Assembly (NCBI RefSeq): GCF_003177035.1 | Contig: NZ_CP029488.1 | Location: 3,726,501-3,790,500 of the forward strand | From: Salinisphaera sp. LB1 | Lineage (GTDB): Bacteria > Pseudomonadota > Gammaproteobacteria > Nevskiales > Salinisphaeraceae | Direction of reading: 5' to 3' | Length of the DNA stretch: 64,000 nucleotides | In this document: in pieces, positions 29,515 through 42,595 of the stretch | Layout of the letters: each line of letters starts with the position of its first letter | How positions within the stretch are numbered: the first letter of the stretch is position 1 | Translations under genes and position numbers: made by a program | Notes under the pieces: generated by a model | Databases searched by the model: none | Told to the model about the DNA's origin: nothing | What the model saw: only the letters and a program-made list of their open reading frames with translations

Positions 29515-30792
29515 TCAGGCCGCGTTGTGCAGCAGGCCATGCTTGTCGAGCACGGTCTTCATCGCGGTTTCGAGGATATCCAGCCCAGCCTCTATATCGG
29601 CATCCGGGGTGATCAGCGGCGGCATGACCTTGATCACGTTATCGTCCGGCCCGGCGGTTTCGCAGATGAGGTGATTCTTGAAGCATTCGGCCGCGATCTC
29701 GTCAGCCAACTCGGCCTGCTCGCAATCCATGCCGATGAAGAACCCGCGCCCGCGAACCTCGGCCTTGAATGCCGGATTGGCGGCCAGAATGCCATTGAGG
29801 CGTTCCTTGATGCGGTCACTCATGCGCAGCACGGATTTTTCCAGCTTGTCGTCGCGCCAATAGTGCTCCAGCGCTGCCGATGCGGTGACGAATGCATGGT
29901 TGTTGCCGCGGAAGGTGCCGTTGTGCTCGCCCGGCGCCCAGATGTCGTACTCAGGCTTGATCATGGTGATCGCCAGCGGCAAACCGTAACCCGACAGCGA
30001 CTTGGAGACAGTGATGATGTCCGGGCTGATGCCCGCGGGCTCGAACGAGAAGAACGGCCCGGTGCGCCCCACGCCCGCCTGGATGTCGTCGACAATCAGC
30101 AGCATGTCGTGCTCGCGGCACAGACGCTCGATCGTCTTCAGCCAGTCGAAGTCGGCCACGTTGATGCCGCCTTCACCCTGGACCGTTTCCAGGATGATGG
30201 CCGCCGGCTTCTCCAACCCGGAGGAGCTGTTCGTCAGCAACATCTCGAGGTCTTCGGCCGTGTCGCGACCGTGGCCGAAATAGCCGCTGTAGGGCTGCGG
30301 AATCGCACCCGGCATGTCCACGCCGGCGCCGCCGCGCTTGGCCGCATTGCCGGTGACCGCCAGCGCGCCGAGCGTCATGCCGTGGTAGGCGTTGGTAAAG
30401 AACAGTACGCGATCGCGGCCTTTCACCTTGCGCGCGATCTTGAGCGCGGCCTCGACCGCGTTGGTACCGGTCGGCCCCGGGAACTGGATCTTGTAGTCCA
30501 TGCCCCGCGGTTTCATGATCACGTCCTCGAACGTCGCGAGGAACTTCTGCTTGGCGTCCGTGGCCATGTCCAGGCCGTGGGTGACGCCGTCGGATGCGAT
30601 GTAGTCGAGCAGCGCCTTTTTCATGACCTCATCGTTGTGGCCATAGTTGAGCGCGCCGGCGCCCGAGAAGAAGTCGAGATACTCGTCTCCATCCTCGGTG
30701 GTCATCCTGTTGGCTTTGGCGTGGGTAAACACTTTCGGGAACGAGCGGACGTAACCGCGCACTTCCGATTCGAGACGGTCGATGATTTCCAT
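29515..30792 (-). CDS. ectB: L-2,4-diaminobutyrate--2-oxoglutarate transaminase
   Basis: PLP aminotransferase that makes 2,4-diaminobutyrate from aspartate semialdehyde, the first ectoine step. The start at 30792 (MEIIDRLESEVRGYVRSFP) follows AGGAG; an ATG six codons earlier is less well placed. The 425 residues include FFSGAGALNYGHN, the Asp loop LIVDDIQAGVGRTG and the PLP lysine in VSKSLSGYGLPLAI. Clearly EctB rather than a general class III aminotransferase because of N-terminal and operon context. Confidence 0.97.
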   Translation of the reverse strand: MEIIDRLESEVRGYVRSFPKVFTHAKANRMTTEDGDEYLDFFSGAGALNYGHNDEVMKKALLDYIASDGVTHGLDMATDAKQKFLATFEDVIMKPRGMDYKIQFPGPTGTNAVEAALKIARKVKGRDRVLFFTNAYHGMTLGALAVTGNAAKRGGAGVDMPGAIPQPYSGYFGHGRDTAEDLEMLLTNSSSGLEKPAAIILETVQGEGGINVADFDWLKTIERLCREHDMLLIVDDIQAGVGRTGPFFSFEPAGISPDIITVSKSLSGYGLPLAITMIKPEYDIWAPGEHNGTFRGNNHAFVTASAALEHYWRDDKLEKSVLRMSDRIKERLNGILAANPAFKAEVRGRGFFIGMDCEQAELADEIAAECFKNHLICETAGPDDNVIKVMPPLITPDADIEAGLDILETAMKTVLDKHGLLHNAA

Positions 30793-30834
30793 TGAGAACT
30801 CCTGGCCCATGCGGGCGTTGGGTCTGGGTCTTGT

Positions 30835-31383
30835 CTAGTCTGACGCGCGTTCGACGCTGTCGCGGTCGAACGGGCCGATACGAAACAGAATTTCGGGCTC
30901 GTGGGGCTCGTCGGCCTCGAAATCGCCGAACATCTCGCTCGAGAACAGTTCGCTTTCGGCGACTTCGGTATCCAGGCGGCGCGCCAGTCCACGGAACAGG
31001 GCCTGCGACGGCTCGTTGCTGGGGCCGATGGTGGTGTCCAGATAGTGGACATCGGCGCAGGCGTCACGCTTGAGGATCTGGAACAGCATGCGCGTTGCCA
31101 GCCCCTTGCCGCGCCCGGCTTCGGCAACGCCGACCTGCCAGACGAATACGGTGTCCGGTTTTTCGGGGAGGATATAGGCCGTAATGAAACCCACCAGCTC
31201 GCCGTCGATTTCGGCAACGACGCTCGTGCTGGCGTGATGCTCGCCAATGAGCATGTAGGCATAGGCCGAGTTCACATCCAGCACACCGAGTTCGTGCACC
31301 AGATGCAGAATACCGGCCCCGTCCTGCTTGCTCGGGGGCCGGAAATGGACTTCATCGGAAGTCGAAGAGTCAGTCTGTGAAAT
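30835..31383 (-). CDS. ectA: L-2,4-diaminobutyric acid acetyltransferase (start codon uncertain)
   Basis: GNAT enzyme that acetylates diaminobutyrate, the second ectoine step. The core is intact: LDVNSAYAYMLIGEHH, VWQVGVAEAGRGKGLATRML (acetyl-CoA site) and HYLDTTIGPSNEPSQALFRGLA. No ATG, GTG or TTG lies in frame between the stop codons or -10 box and the conserved FRPPSKQDG strand. The best candidate is ATT at 31381-31383, about 25 bases after the predicted transcription start, giving 182 residues. The nearest ATG (31353-31355) is in the wrong frame, and the first in-frame GTG would remove the first beta strand. A small indel or an unusual start is possible. Confidence 0.88.
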   Translation of the reverse strand: MSQTDSSTSDEVHFRPPSKQDGAGILHLVHELGVLDVNSAYAYMLIGEHHASTSVVAEIDGELVGFITAYILPEKPDTVFVWQVGVAEAGRGKGLATRMLFQILKRDACADVHYLDTTIGPSNEPSQALFRGLARRLDTEVAESELFSSEMFGDFEADEPHEPEILFRIGPFDRDSVERASD

Positions 31384-31414
31384 GGCTCTTGCTTTTCGGT
31401 TCGAATTTGGCTCG

Positions 31415-31465
31415 ATTATACCATCCGCTCGTTTTTTTGCTGGCCGCAACCATTGCGCGGCCAGC
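31415..31465 (-). promoter_or_regulatory. ectABC promoter region with inverted repeat
   Basis: A consensus TATAAT lies at 31415-31420 (minus strand). The -35 region is weak, and it overlaps a perfect 9-bp inverted repeat, GCTGGCCGC-N9-GCGGCCAGC (31439-31465). The repeat lacks a T tract on the minus strand, so it is not a carB terminator; it may be an operator or a hairpin in the carB 3' end. Confidence 0.62.
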
Positions 31466-31486
31466 CCAGCGGATTCCCGGCCCGCT

Positions 31487-34714
<3,228 letters not shown>

Positions 34715-34724
34715 GGTTACCAAA

Positions 34725-34760
34725 TTTGTCCGCAAATGAACGCGAATAAACGCGAATAAG
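34725..34760. repeat. Left inverted repeat flanking the GxxExxY gene
   Basis: Reads TTTGTCCGCAAATGAACGCG then AATAAACGCGAATAAG on the plus strand; its complement-oriented partner is at 35149-35183. Its first 19 bases after TTT are identical to a stretch inside the 377-bp repeat at 15279. Confidence 0.85.
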
Positions 34761-34768
34761 ACAAGGCT

Positions 34769-35161
34769 CTATACAGGGCTATGGTCGTCGTGTGAATTGA
34801 CCAGCCGTTTTACCTGGACACGGGGTCTGCCGAAATTCAGTAGCAATCCCGCCGGCAGGCCTGTTGCTCGCAAATAATTCATTAGCTGCGCTTCATGAAC
34901 ACTCGTTAACGACTTTAACGCCTTGATTTCGACGATCAGGCAGTCCTCTATCACCAGATCCGCAACATACGCCCCTACCGTCTTGCCACGGTAGGTCACG
35001 GTTAACCGTTTCTGCTTGTCATAATCAATGCGCTGCACATCGAATTCGACCGCCAGCGCATTTTCGTAAACATTTTCAAAAAAACCGGCACCCAGCCGGT
35101 TACTGACCTCGAACGCGCAACCGATGACGCGCTCCGACACGCGTTCGTCATTCGCGTTCAT
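34769..35161 (-). CDS. GxxExxY protein (PD-(D/E)XK-like family), inserted between carA and carB
   Basis: A 130-residue protein of the GxxExxY family: GAGFFENVYENALAVEF (the signature, near residue 24), a nuclease-like strand VADLVIEDCLIVEIKALKSL with the ExK pair, and QLMNYLRATGLPAGLLLNFG. The family has a predicted nuclease fold but no established role. The ATG at 35161 lies inside the right-hand flanking repeat, so the repeat supplies the first codons. Both flanks are short inverted repeats, and the gene splits carAB; it looks like a small mobile unit. carB expression must pass through it. Confidence 0.9.
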   Translation of the reverse strand: MNANDERVSERVIGCAFEVSNRLGAGFFENVYENALAVEFDVQRIDYDKQKRLTVTYRGKTVGAYVADLVIEDCLIVEIKALKSLTSVHEAQLMNYLRATGLPAGLLLNFGRPRVQVKRLVNSHDDHSPV

Positions 35162-35183
35162 TTGCGTTCATTCGCGGACTGAC
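35149..35183. repeat. Right inverted repeat flanking the GxxExxY gene
   Basis: On the minus strand it reads GTCCGCGAATGAACGCAAAT then GAACGCGAATG, the inverted counterpart of the left repeat. It encodes the last four carA codons plus stop and the first codons of the GxxExxY gene. Confidence 0.88.
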
Positions 35184-36307
35184 TTGTTTTCTTCCATGAC
35201 TTGAATGAAGCGCTCGAACAGCGGTCCGACGTCATGCGGGCCAGGGCTGGCTTCCGGGTGTCCCTGGAATGAGAACACCGGCGCGTCCGTGATCTCGATG
35301 CCCTGCAGCGTATGATCGAACAGGGAGCGATGGGTCACGCGGGCGTTGTCCGGCAGACTGGCCTCGTCGATGGCGAAGCCGTGGTTCTGGCTGGTGATCA
35401 TCACCTCGCCTGTGGCCACGTCCAGAACCGGGTGATTCGCGCCATGATGGCCGAACTTCATCTTCAAGCTCTGACCGCCGACGGCGAGCCCGAGAATCTG
35501 GTGGCCGAGACAGATACCGAAGGTCGGCAGCTTGCGCTCAATCAGCTCGCGGCAGGTCGCGATGGCATAATCGCAGGGCTCCGGGTCGCCTGGGCCGTTG
35601 GACAATAGAACGCCGTCGACGCCGAGGTCGATCACATCCTGGACCGCGGTTTTGGGCGGCACCACCGTCACCCGAGCGCCGCAGTCGACCAGCCGGCGCA
35701 GGATATTGTACTTGACACCGTAGTCGTAGACCGCGACCGCGAACCGGGGTTCGGCCGGCGCATGGCTGTCGTTGGGGCCGATCCAGCTGCCCTCGGTCCA
35801 GACATACGATTCGCGCGTTCCGGCGGCAGCCGCCAGGTCCGCGCCCTTGAGGCCCGGAAAACCACGCGCGGCGGCAATGGCCTCGTCCTCATCGATATCG
35901 TCACCGGCGACGATGGCGCCGTTCTGGGCCCCCTTTTCGCGCAGCAGACGCGTCAGGCGCCGCGTATCGACATCGCCGATGCCCACGATACCGTTGGCTT
36001 CCAAGTAACCGACCAGGCTGTCGTTGCTGCGCCAGTTGCTCGGCGCGCGCGGCACTTCGCGGATGATCAGCCCGGCTGCCTGCACGCCGGCGGACTCGAT
36101 GTCCTGGCCATTGGTCCCGGTATTGCCGATATGCGGATAGGTCAGTGTGACCATCTGCTGCCGGTAGGAGGGGTCGGTCAGGATTTCCTGATATCCCGTC
36201 ATGGCAGTGTTGAACACCACCTCACCGACCGTTCGACCGCGCGCACCGATGGCGCGACCGCGAAAAATACTTCCGTCTTCGAGCGCAAGTATGGCTTTCG
36301 GGGGCAA
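35168..36307 (-). CDS. carA: Carbamoyl-phosphate synthase small subunit
   Basis: Glutamine amidotransferase subunit that supplies ammonia to CarB. The start is taken as TTG at 36307 ([20 protein letters not shown]) after GGAG; it aligns with E. coli CarA and gives 379 residues. The catalytic Cys is in [13 protein letters not shown] and the His/Glu pair in [10 protein letters not shown]. The final residues SVRE are encoded by the repeat that bounds the neighbouring GxxExxY unit, so the original C-terminus was probably changed. Confidence 0.96.
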   Translation of the reverse strand: MPPKAILALEDGSIFRGRAIGARGRTVGEVVFNTAMTGYQEILTDPSYRQQMVTLTYPHIGNTGTNGQDIESAGVQAAGLIIREVPRAPSNWRSNDSLVGYLEANGIVGIGDVDTRRLTRLLREKGAQNGAIVAGDDIDEDEAIAAARGFPGLKGADLAAAAGTRESYVWTEGSWIGPNDSHAPAEPRFAVAVYDYGVKYNILRRLVDCGARVTVVPPKTAVQDVIDLGVDGVLLSNGPGDPEPCDYAIATCRELIERKLPTFGICLGHQILGLAVGGQSLKMKFGHHGANHPVLDVATGEVMITSQNHGFAIDEASLPDNARVTHRSLFDHTLQGIEITDAPVFSFQGHPEASPGPHDVGPLFERFIQVMEENKSVRE

Positions 36308-36351
36308 TGGGGGCTCCAGTACTGGAATGAGACAGGCCGCAAGGCGGCGAG

Positions 36352-36380
36352 AGTATAGCGATTTCGCGGCTTCGCTTCCA
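36352..36380 (-). promoter_or_regulatory. Candidate carA promoter
   Basis: TATACT (36352-36357) with a poor -35 (TGGAAG) 17 bases upstream; predicted start near 36345. The 271-base carA-dapB spacer also holds an inverted repeat GGCGACAC-N20-GTGTCGCC (36444-36479) without a T tract. Confidence 0.55.
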
Positions 36381-36578
36381 GCCGCCGAACCGGGCCCCGT
36401 GCCGCTGCATGCGACGCTGCGTTGCAGGTCACCCGGGTAGCACGGCGACACCGTGCTCGTTGCGCGCTGTCGTGTCGCCTGATGCGGCGTTGCGGCGATT
36501 CGCCGTGTTTCCGGATACGGGCGACACTGCGCCCCGCCAGGCACGAACCGCGCCCGAAACCGATGACGGGGTCGTGCG

Positions 36579-37394
36579 TTACCGGTCCTGTGCCAGGCCG
36601 AGCACGTCGTTCATGCCGTAGTGGCCGGGCGCCTGCCGCGCCGCCCAGCCGGCGGCCCGCATGGCTCCACCGGCGAAGGTCTGGCGCGAACTGGCCTTGT
36701 GCGTGATTTCGATGCGCTCGCCCTCGCCCGCGAACATCACGGTGTGCTCGCCGACGATATCGCCGCCGCGCACGGTGGCAAAGCCGATGGCCCGGCGATC
36801 ACGCGCGCCGGTATGACCGTGGCGAGCATAAACGGCGCAGTCGTCGAGATTGCGCCCGGTGGCCTCCGCGGCAACTTCACCCAGCCTGAGCGCCGTACCC
36901 GAGGGCGCATCTACCTTGTGCCGGTGATGCGCTTCGATGATTTCGATGTCGACATCGTCGCCCAGCGCCGCGGCCGCTCGGCGCACGAGATCCAGCGACA
37001 GATTGACGCCCGCGCTGTAATTTGGCGCCTGTACGATCGCGATGTCATCGGCGGCCGCCTCGATCTCGCGCTGCTGCTCGCGCGAGTACCCGGTGGTGCC
37101 AATTACCATCGCCGCGCCCTTCCGGCGGCAAACAGCCAGTGCCTCGATCGACGGTTCGGGAAGGGAGAAATCCACCAGAACATCGAAATCCGCGTCGGCG
37201 AGGGTGCCGGAATCGGTCAGCGCCACGCCGGTTTCGGCGATGCCGGCCAGACGGCCCGCGTCCACGCCGAGCGTATCGCTGCCGGGGGCGCCGAAGGCGG
37301 CCACCAGTTCGAGATCGGCGCGCCGGCCGCAGGCTACGACCAGTTCGCGCCCCATGCGACCGGCGGCCCCATTGATCGCCACACGCGTACTCAT
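36579..37394 (-). CDS. dapB: 4-hydroxy-tetrahydrodipicolinate reductase
   Basis: NAD(P)H-dependent reductase of lysine and diaminopimelate synthesis. The start ATG at 37394 follows AGGAGGG. The 271 residues have the dinucleotide motif [14 protein letters not shown], the TTGYS loop and the catalytic [20 protein letters not shown] with His-His and Lys. It is the usual gammaproteobacterial neighbour of dnaJ and carA. Confidence 0.97.
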   Translation of the reverse strand: MSTRVAINGAAGRMGRELVVACGRRADLELVAAFGAPGSDTLGVDAGRLAGIAETGVALTDSGTLADADFDVLVDFSLPEPSIEALAVCRRKGAAMVIGTTGYSREQQREIEAAADDIAIVQAPNYSAGVNLSLDLVRRAAAALGDDVDIEIIEAHHRHKVDAPSGTALRLGEVAAEATGRNLDDCAVYARHGHTGARDRRAIGFATVRGGDIVGEHTVMFAGEGERIEITHKASSRQTFAGGAMRAAGWAARQAPGHYGMNDVLGLAQDR

Positions 37395-37419
37395 AATCCC
37401 TCCTGTGCCCGGGATTCGA

Positions 37420-38559
37420 TCAGCTCAGATGCTCGCCAAAGAAACGTTTGGCCTTGTCCAGCCAGCCGGTGGTTGCCGGACTGTGGCTGCGACCGCTTTC
37501 CTGCAGCGAGTCGCGGAACTCCTCGAGCATCTTCTTTTGCTTGTTGTTGAGGTTCACCGGCGTTTCCACGCTCACCTTGACCAGCAGGTCGCCGGGCGAA
37601 GACGTGCGCACGGACTGCACCCCCTTGCCGCGCAGCCGGAAGGTCTTGCCCGACTGGGTCTCGGGTGGAACGCGCAGGCTGACCTTGCCCTTGAGCGTCG
37701 GCACGTCGATTTCGCCGCCCAGCGCAGCGGTAATCATGTCCACGGGCACATTGGCGCGCAGGTTATTGCCGTCGCGCACGAAGAACTCGTGCGGCTTGAC
37801 GTTGATCTGCACGTACAGATCGCCCGCCGGGCCGCCCATTTCGCCGGCCTCGCCTTCGCCCGACAGACGAATACGGTCACCATTGTCGACCCCCGGCGGC
37901 ACCTTCACCGACAGTGTCTTGGAGGACTGGATGCGACCGTCGCCATTGCACTTCCGGCACGGGTTGCGGACTTTCTTGCCCGAGCCCTGGCAATCCGGAC
38001 ACGTCTGCTGGATCGACAGGAATCCCTGCTGGATCCGCACCTGGCCATGACCATTGCAGGTATCGCAGGTATCGACCGGCGAATCCGGCTCCGCACCGTC
38101 GCCGCCGCAGGCTTCACACTGCTCCAGCGTGGGGATACGGATCTCGATGGTATCGCCCTCGATCGCGGTTTCCAGCTCGAGATCGAGGTCGTAGCGCAAA
38201 TCCGCGCCGCGCGTGGCGCGCTGGCGGCCGCCGCCCATGCCGCCGCCGAAGATATCCGAAAAGATATCGCCGAAGATGTCGCCGAAACCACCGGCACCGG
38301 CGCCGCCGAAGCCGCCACCGCCGCCGGCCGCGCCACCGAGTCCGGCATGGCCGAACTGGTCGTAGGCGGCCTTCTTCTGATCGTCGGACAACACCTCGTA
38401 GGCCTCGGAGGCCTCCTTGAAGCGCGCCTCGGCCTGTTCGTCACCGGGATTACGGTCCGGGTGATTCTTCATGGCCAGACGGCGATAGGCCTTCTTGATA
38501 TCGTCCTGCGAGGCGTTTCGAGAAACGCCCAAAACCTCGTAATAGTCGCGTTTTGCCAT
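37420..38559 (-). CDS. dnaJ: Chaperone protein DnaJ
   Basis: Hsp40 co-chaperone that delivers substrates to DnaK and stimulates its ATPase. The 379 residues have the J domain with HPD (NHPDRNPGD), a Gly/Phe-rich linker (about 75-115), four CxxCxGxG zinc repeats (about 145-205) and the C-terminal beta domains. It follows dnaK after a hairpin terminator. Confidence 0.98.
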   Translation of the reverse strand: MAKRDYYEVLGVSRNASQDDIKKAYRRLAMKNHPDRNPGDEQAEARFKEASEAYEVLSDDQKKAAYDQFGHAGLGGAAGGGGGFGGAGAGGFGDIFGDIFSDIFGGGMGGGRQRATRGADLRYDLDLELETAIEGDTIEIRIPTLEQCEACGGDGAEPDSPVDTCDTCNGHGQVRIQQGFLSIQQTCPDCQGSGKKVRNPCRKCNGDGRIQSSKTLSVKVPPGVDNGDRIRLSGEGEAGEMGGPAGDLYVQINVKPHEFFVRDGNNLRANVPVDMITAALGGEIDVPTLKGKVSLRVPPETQSGKTFRLRGKGVQSVRTSSPGDLLVKVSVETPVNLNNKQKKMLEEFRDSLQESGRSHSPATTGWLDKAKRFFGEHLS

Positions 38560-38650
38560 GATCGTTGCCCAAGATCCCTGATTGAACCGCGCGGTCGTCG
38601 ATCGTTTTCGACCTCGCGGATTAATCAGCCATCTTTACCTGCGTTGAATG

Positions 38651-38685
38651 AAAAATGCCGGGGCAGCGACTACCGCTACCCCGGC
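38651..38685 (-). terminator. Terminator or attenuator between dnaK and dnaJ
   Basis: Minus-strand stem GCCGGGGTAGCG/CGCTGCCCCGGC (one G-T pair), loop GTAGT, then ATTTTT. It would cut dnaJ expression relative to dnaK unless read through. Confidence 0.85.
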
Positions 38686-38707
38686 GCGTGGCGACATCCG
38701 CCAGGTC

Positions 38708-40663
<1,956 letters not shown>

Positions 40664-40732
40664 GTCTTGGTCCCTCTTGATTCTTCAATTTGCGCTGCGT
40701 GGGCAGCGGCTCAAAACGTTGCTTGACAATCG

Positions 40733-40761
40733 ATTTGGGGCGATCCGCGTTGCTTTTCAAG
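40733..40761 (-). promoter_or_regulatory. Sigma-32 (heat-shock) promoter of dnaK
   Basis: Minus strand: CTTGAAA (40755-40761), 14-base spacer, CCCCAAAT (40733-40740). It matches the sigma-32 consensus CTTGAAA/CCCCATnT at all but one informative position. Confidence 0.82.
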
Positions 40762-40777
40762 CGGCGCGCCCCGCTTT

Positions 40778-41404
40778 TTAGCCTTCGCCGGTGGGTTTCG
40801 CGACAGTGACCATTGCAGCCCTGAGTACGCGCCCGTTGAGCATGTAGCCCTTCTGCATCACCGAGGCCACCGTATTCGGCGCCAGCTCGTCGCTCGGCTG
40901 GGTGGAGACGGCCTCGTGATATTCCGGATTGAAGGTCTCACCTTCCGGATTGATCGGCTCGATGCCGACCTTTTCCATGCTCGAAGCCAGCATGCGATAC
41001 GTCATATCCATGCCTTCCTTGAGCTTTTCGAAATCCCCCTGGTTCTCCTCGGCCGCCTTCAGGCCGAGCTCCAGGCTGTCGCGCACACCGAGCAGCTCCG
41101 TGGCGAACTTCTCGATCGCGAACTTCCGGGCGGATTCCACATCGCGCTGTGCCCGCTTGCGCACATTTTCCAGCTCGGCAGCCGCACGCACGGCCTGATC
41201 GCGGTACTTCTCGGCGTCGGCGCGGGCCTGCTCGAGCTCAGCGCTCAGCGCATCGGTCTCGTCCATGCTGTCGGCGCTTGCCTCACCGGTATCCACATCA
41301 TCCTCACGCCCGTCCCGGGCCTGCTCGATGTCCGGCTGCGGCCTGTTCGCGGCGGCAGAATCCCGCTCGCCGTGCGGCGTCTGGCGCTCGTCGTGCTGAC
41401 TCAT
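40778..41404 (-). CDS. grpE: Nucleotide exchange factor GrpE
   Basis: Releases ADP from DnaK and acts as a heat-sensitive brake. The 208 residues have a disordered acidic N-terminus, a long helical coiled coil (about 55-140) and the C-terminal beta domain with MEKVGIEPINPEGETFNPEYHEAV. It is upstream of dnaK, divergent from nadK. Confidence 0.96.
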   Translation of the reverse strand: MSQHDERQTPHGERDSAAANRPQPDIEQARDGREDDVDTGEASADSMDETDALSAELEQARADAEKYRDQAVRAAAELENVRKRAQRDVESARKFAIEKFATELLGVRDSLELGLKAAEENQGDFEKLKEGMDMTYRMLASSMEKVGIEPINPEGETFNPEYHEAVSTQPSDELAPNTVASVMQKGYMLNGRVLRAAMVTVAKPTGEG

Positions 41405-41490
41405 TACAAATCCCCACTTTCAATATGGCAGGTAATCGGTTGGCTGTTCGCCGGACCCATGACGCGGTCGCGGCGCGGACTGAAGCCAAG

Positions 41491-41517
41491 AATTGGGCTG
41501 GCCGTGCGTATTTCAAG
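41491..41517 (-). promoter_or_regulatory. Sigma-32-like promoter of grpE
   Basis: Minus strand: CTTGAAA (41511-41517), 13-base spacer, CCCAATT (41491-41497). The -35 is perfect; the -10 is partial. It lies 87-113 bases before grpE. Confidence 0.68.
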
Positions 41518-41634
41518 ACATCGAATAATGTTTCCAGGCGCCCGTCTCGGCGTCCCCGTCCGGTCGTGCGCGTTGAAATTGTCATCGAACCTGTGAATGC
41601 TTGGGCCCATCACCCGGCCATGGACTAGGCCTCG

Positions 41635-42528
41635 ATGGGCACCCTCTTCTCCACCGTCGGCATCTGCGCGAAACGCGACGATATCGGCGTGATGCGCACC
41701 CTGCACGCACTCACCGCCGACCTTCTCGGACGCGGCAAGCGCGTATTGATCGACGATTCGCACGACCCCGCGATCTACGGCGTGGAAGCTTGTTCACGCG
41801 CCGAGCTGGGCGCGGCCAGCGATCTGGTGGTGGTGGTCGGCGGCGACGGTACGCTGCTCGACGCCGGGCGTGCGGTCGCCGCGCACGGCGTGCCGCTGCT
41901 GGGCATCAATCTCGGCCGGCTGGGCTTCATGGTCGATGTATTGCCCGACGACATGAAATCGACGTTCGACGACGTTTTCGCGGGTCGCTACATCGCCGAG
42001 GCGCGTCTGATGATCAGCGCGCGGCTCAAGCCGGCCGGCCGGGAGATCGAGGCCGACGGCATGCCCGCCATCAACGAGTGCGTAGTCCGCAACCAGGCGT
42101 TCGCCCGGGTGCTGGATTTCGACACTTACATGAACGGCGACTTCATCAGTCACCACCGCGCCGACGGCATGGTCATCGCCACGCCCACCGGCTCCACCGC
42201 CTACGCGCTGTCCGGTGGCGGCCCGGTGCTGCATCCCGGCTTGAATGCGCTCGCCCTCGTGCCGATCTGCCCGCATACCCTGTCCGACCGGCCACTCATC
42301 GTGGATGCCGAGCACGAAATCGAGATCCACATCGCGCAGACGATCGAGGGGGGCGCGCTGTATACCAGCGACGGCCAACTGAGCCGGGGCCTGGCCGCGG
42401 GCGACAGCGTGGTCGTCGCCCGTGCCCCGTACAACCTAAACCTGATTCACCCGCCCGGTTACGACTACTTCAACATTCTGCGCAACAAGCTCCACTGGGG
42501 ACGGGGACAACAGGCGCATCGGGTCTGA
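41635..42528 (+). CDS. nadK: NAD kinase
   Basis: Phosphorylates NAD to NADP. The 297 residues contain the GGDGT loop (VVVGGDGTLLDAGRAV), the NE motif (PAINECVV), and the GSTAYALSGGGPVLHP nucleotide-binding stretch. The start at 41635 (MGTLFSTVGICAKRDD) is well placed opposite grpE. recN follows 67 bases later; nadK-recN adjacency is common in gammaproteobacteria. Confidence 0.96.
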   Translation: MGTLFSTVGICAKRDDIGVMRTLHALTADLLGRGKRVLIDDSHDPAIYGVEACSRAELGAASDLVVVVGGDGTLLDAGRAVAAHGVPLLGINLGRLGFMVDVLPDDMKSTFDDVFAGRYIAEARLMISARLKPAGREIEADGMPAINECVVRNQAFARVLDFDTYMNGDFISHHRADGMVIATPTGSTAYALSGGGPVLHPGLNALALVPICPHTLSDRPLIVDAEHEIEIHIAQTIEGGALYTSDGQLSRGLAAGDSVVVARAPYNLNLIHPPGYDYFNILRNKLHWGRGQQAHRV

Positions 42529-42595
42529 TACAGTAGGACTGTATTTCCATACAGTCATATCGTGCCGTATCACGGCGCCGAATCGGAACACAGCG

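Noticed and set aside
31439-31465. carB rho-independent terminator
   Set aside because: On the minus strand the stem is followed by A residues, not T.
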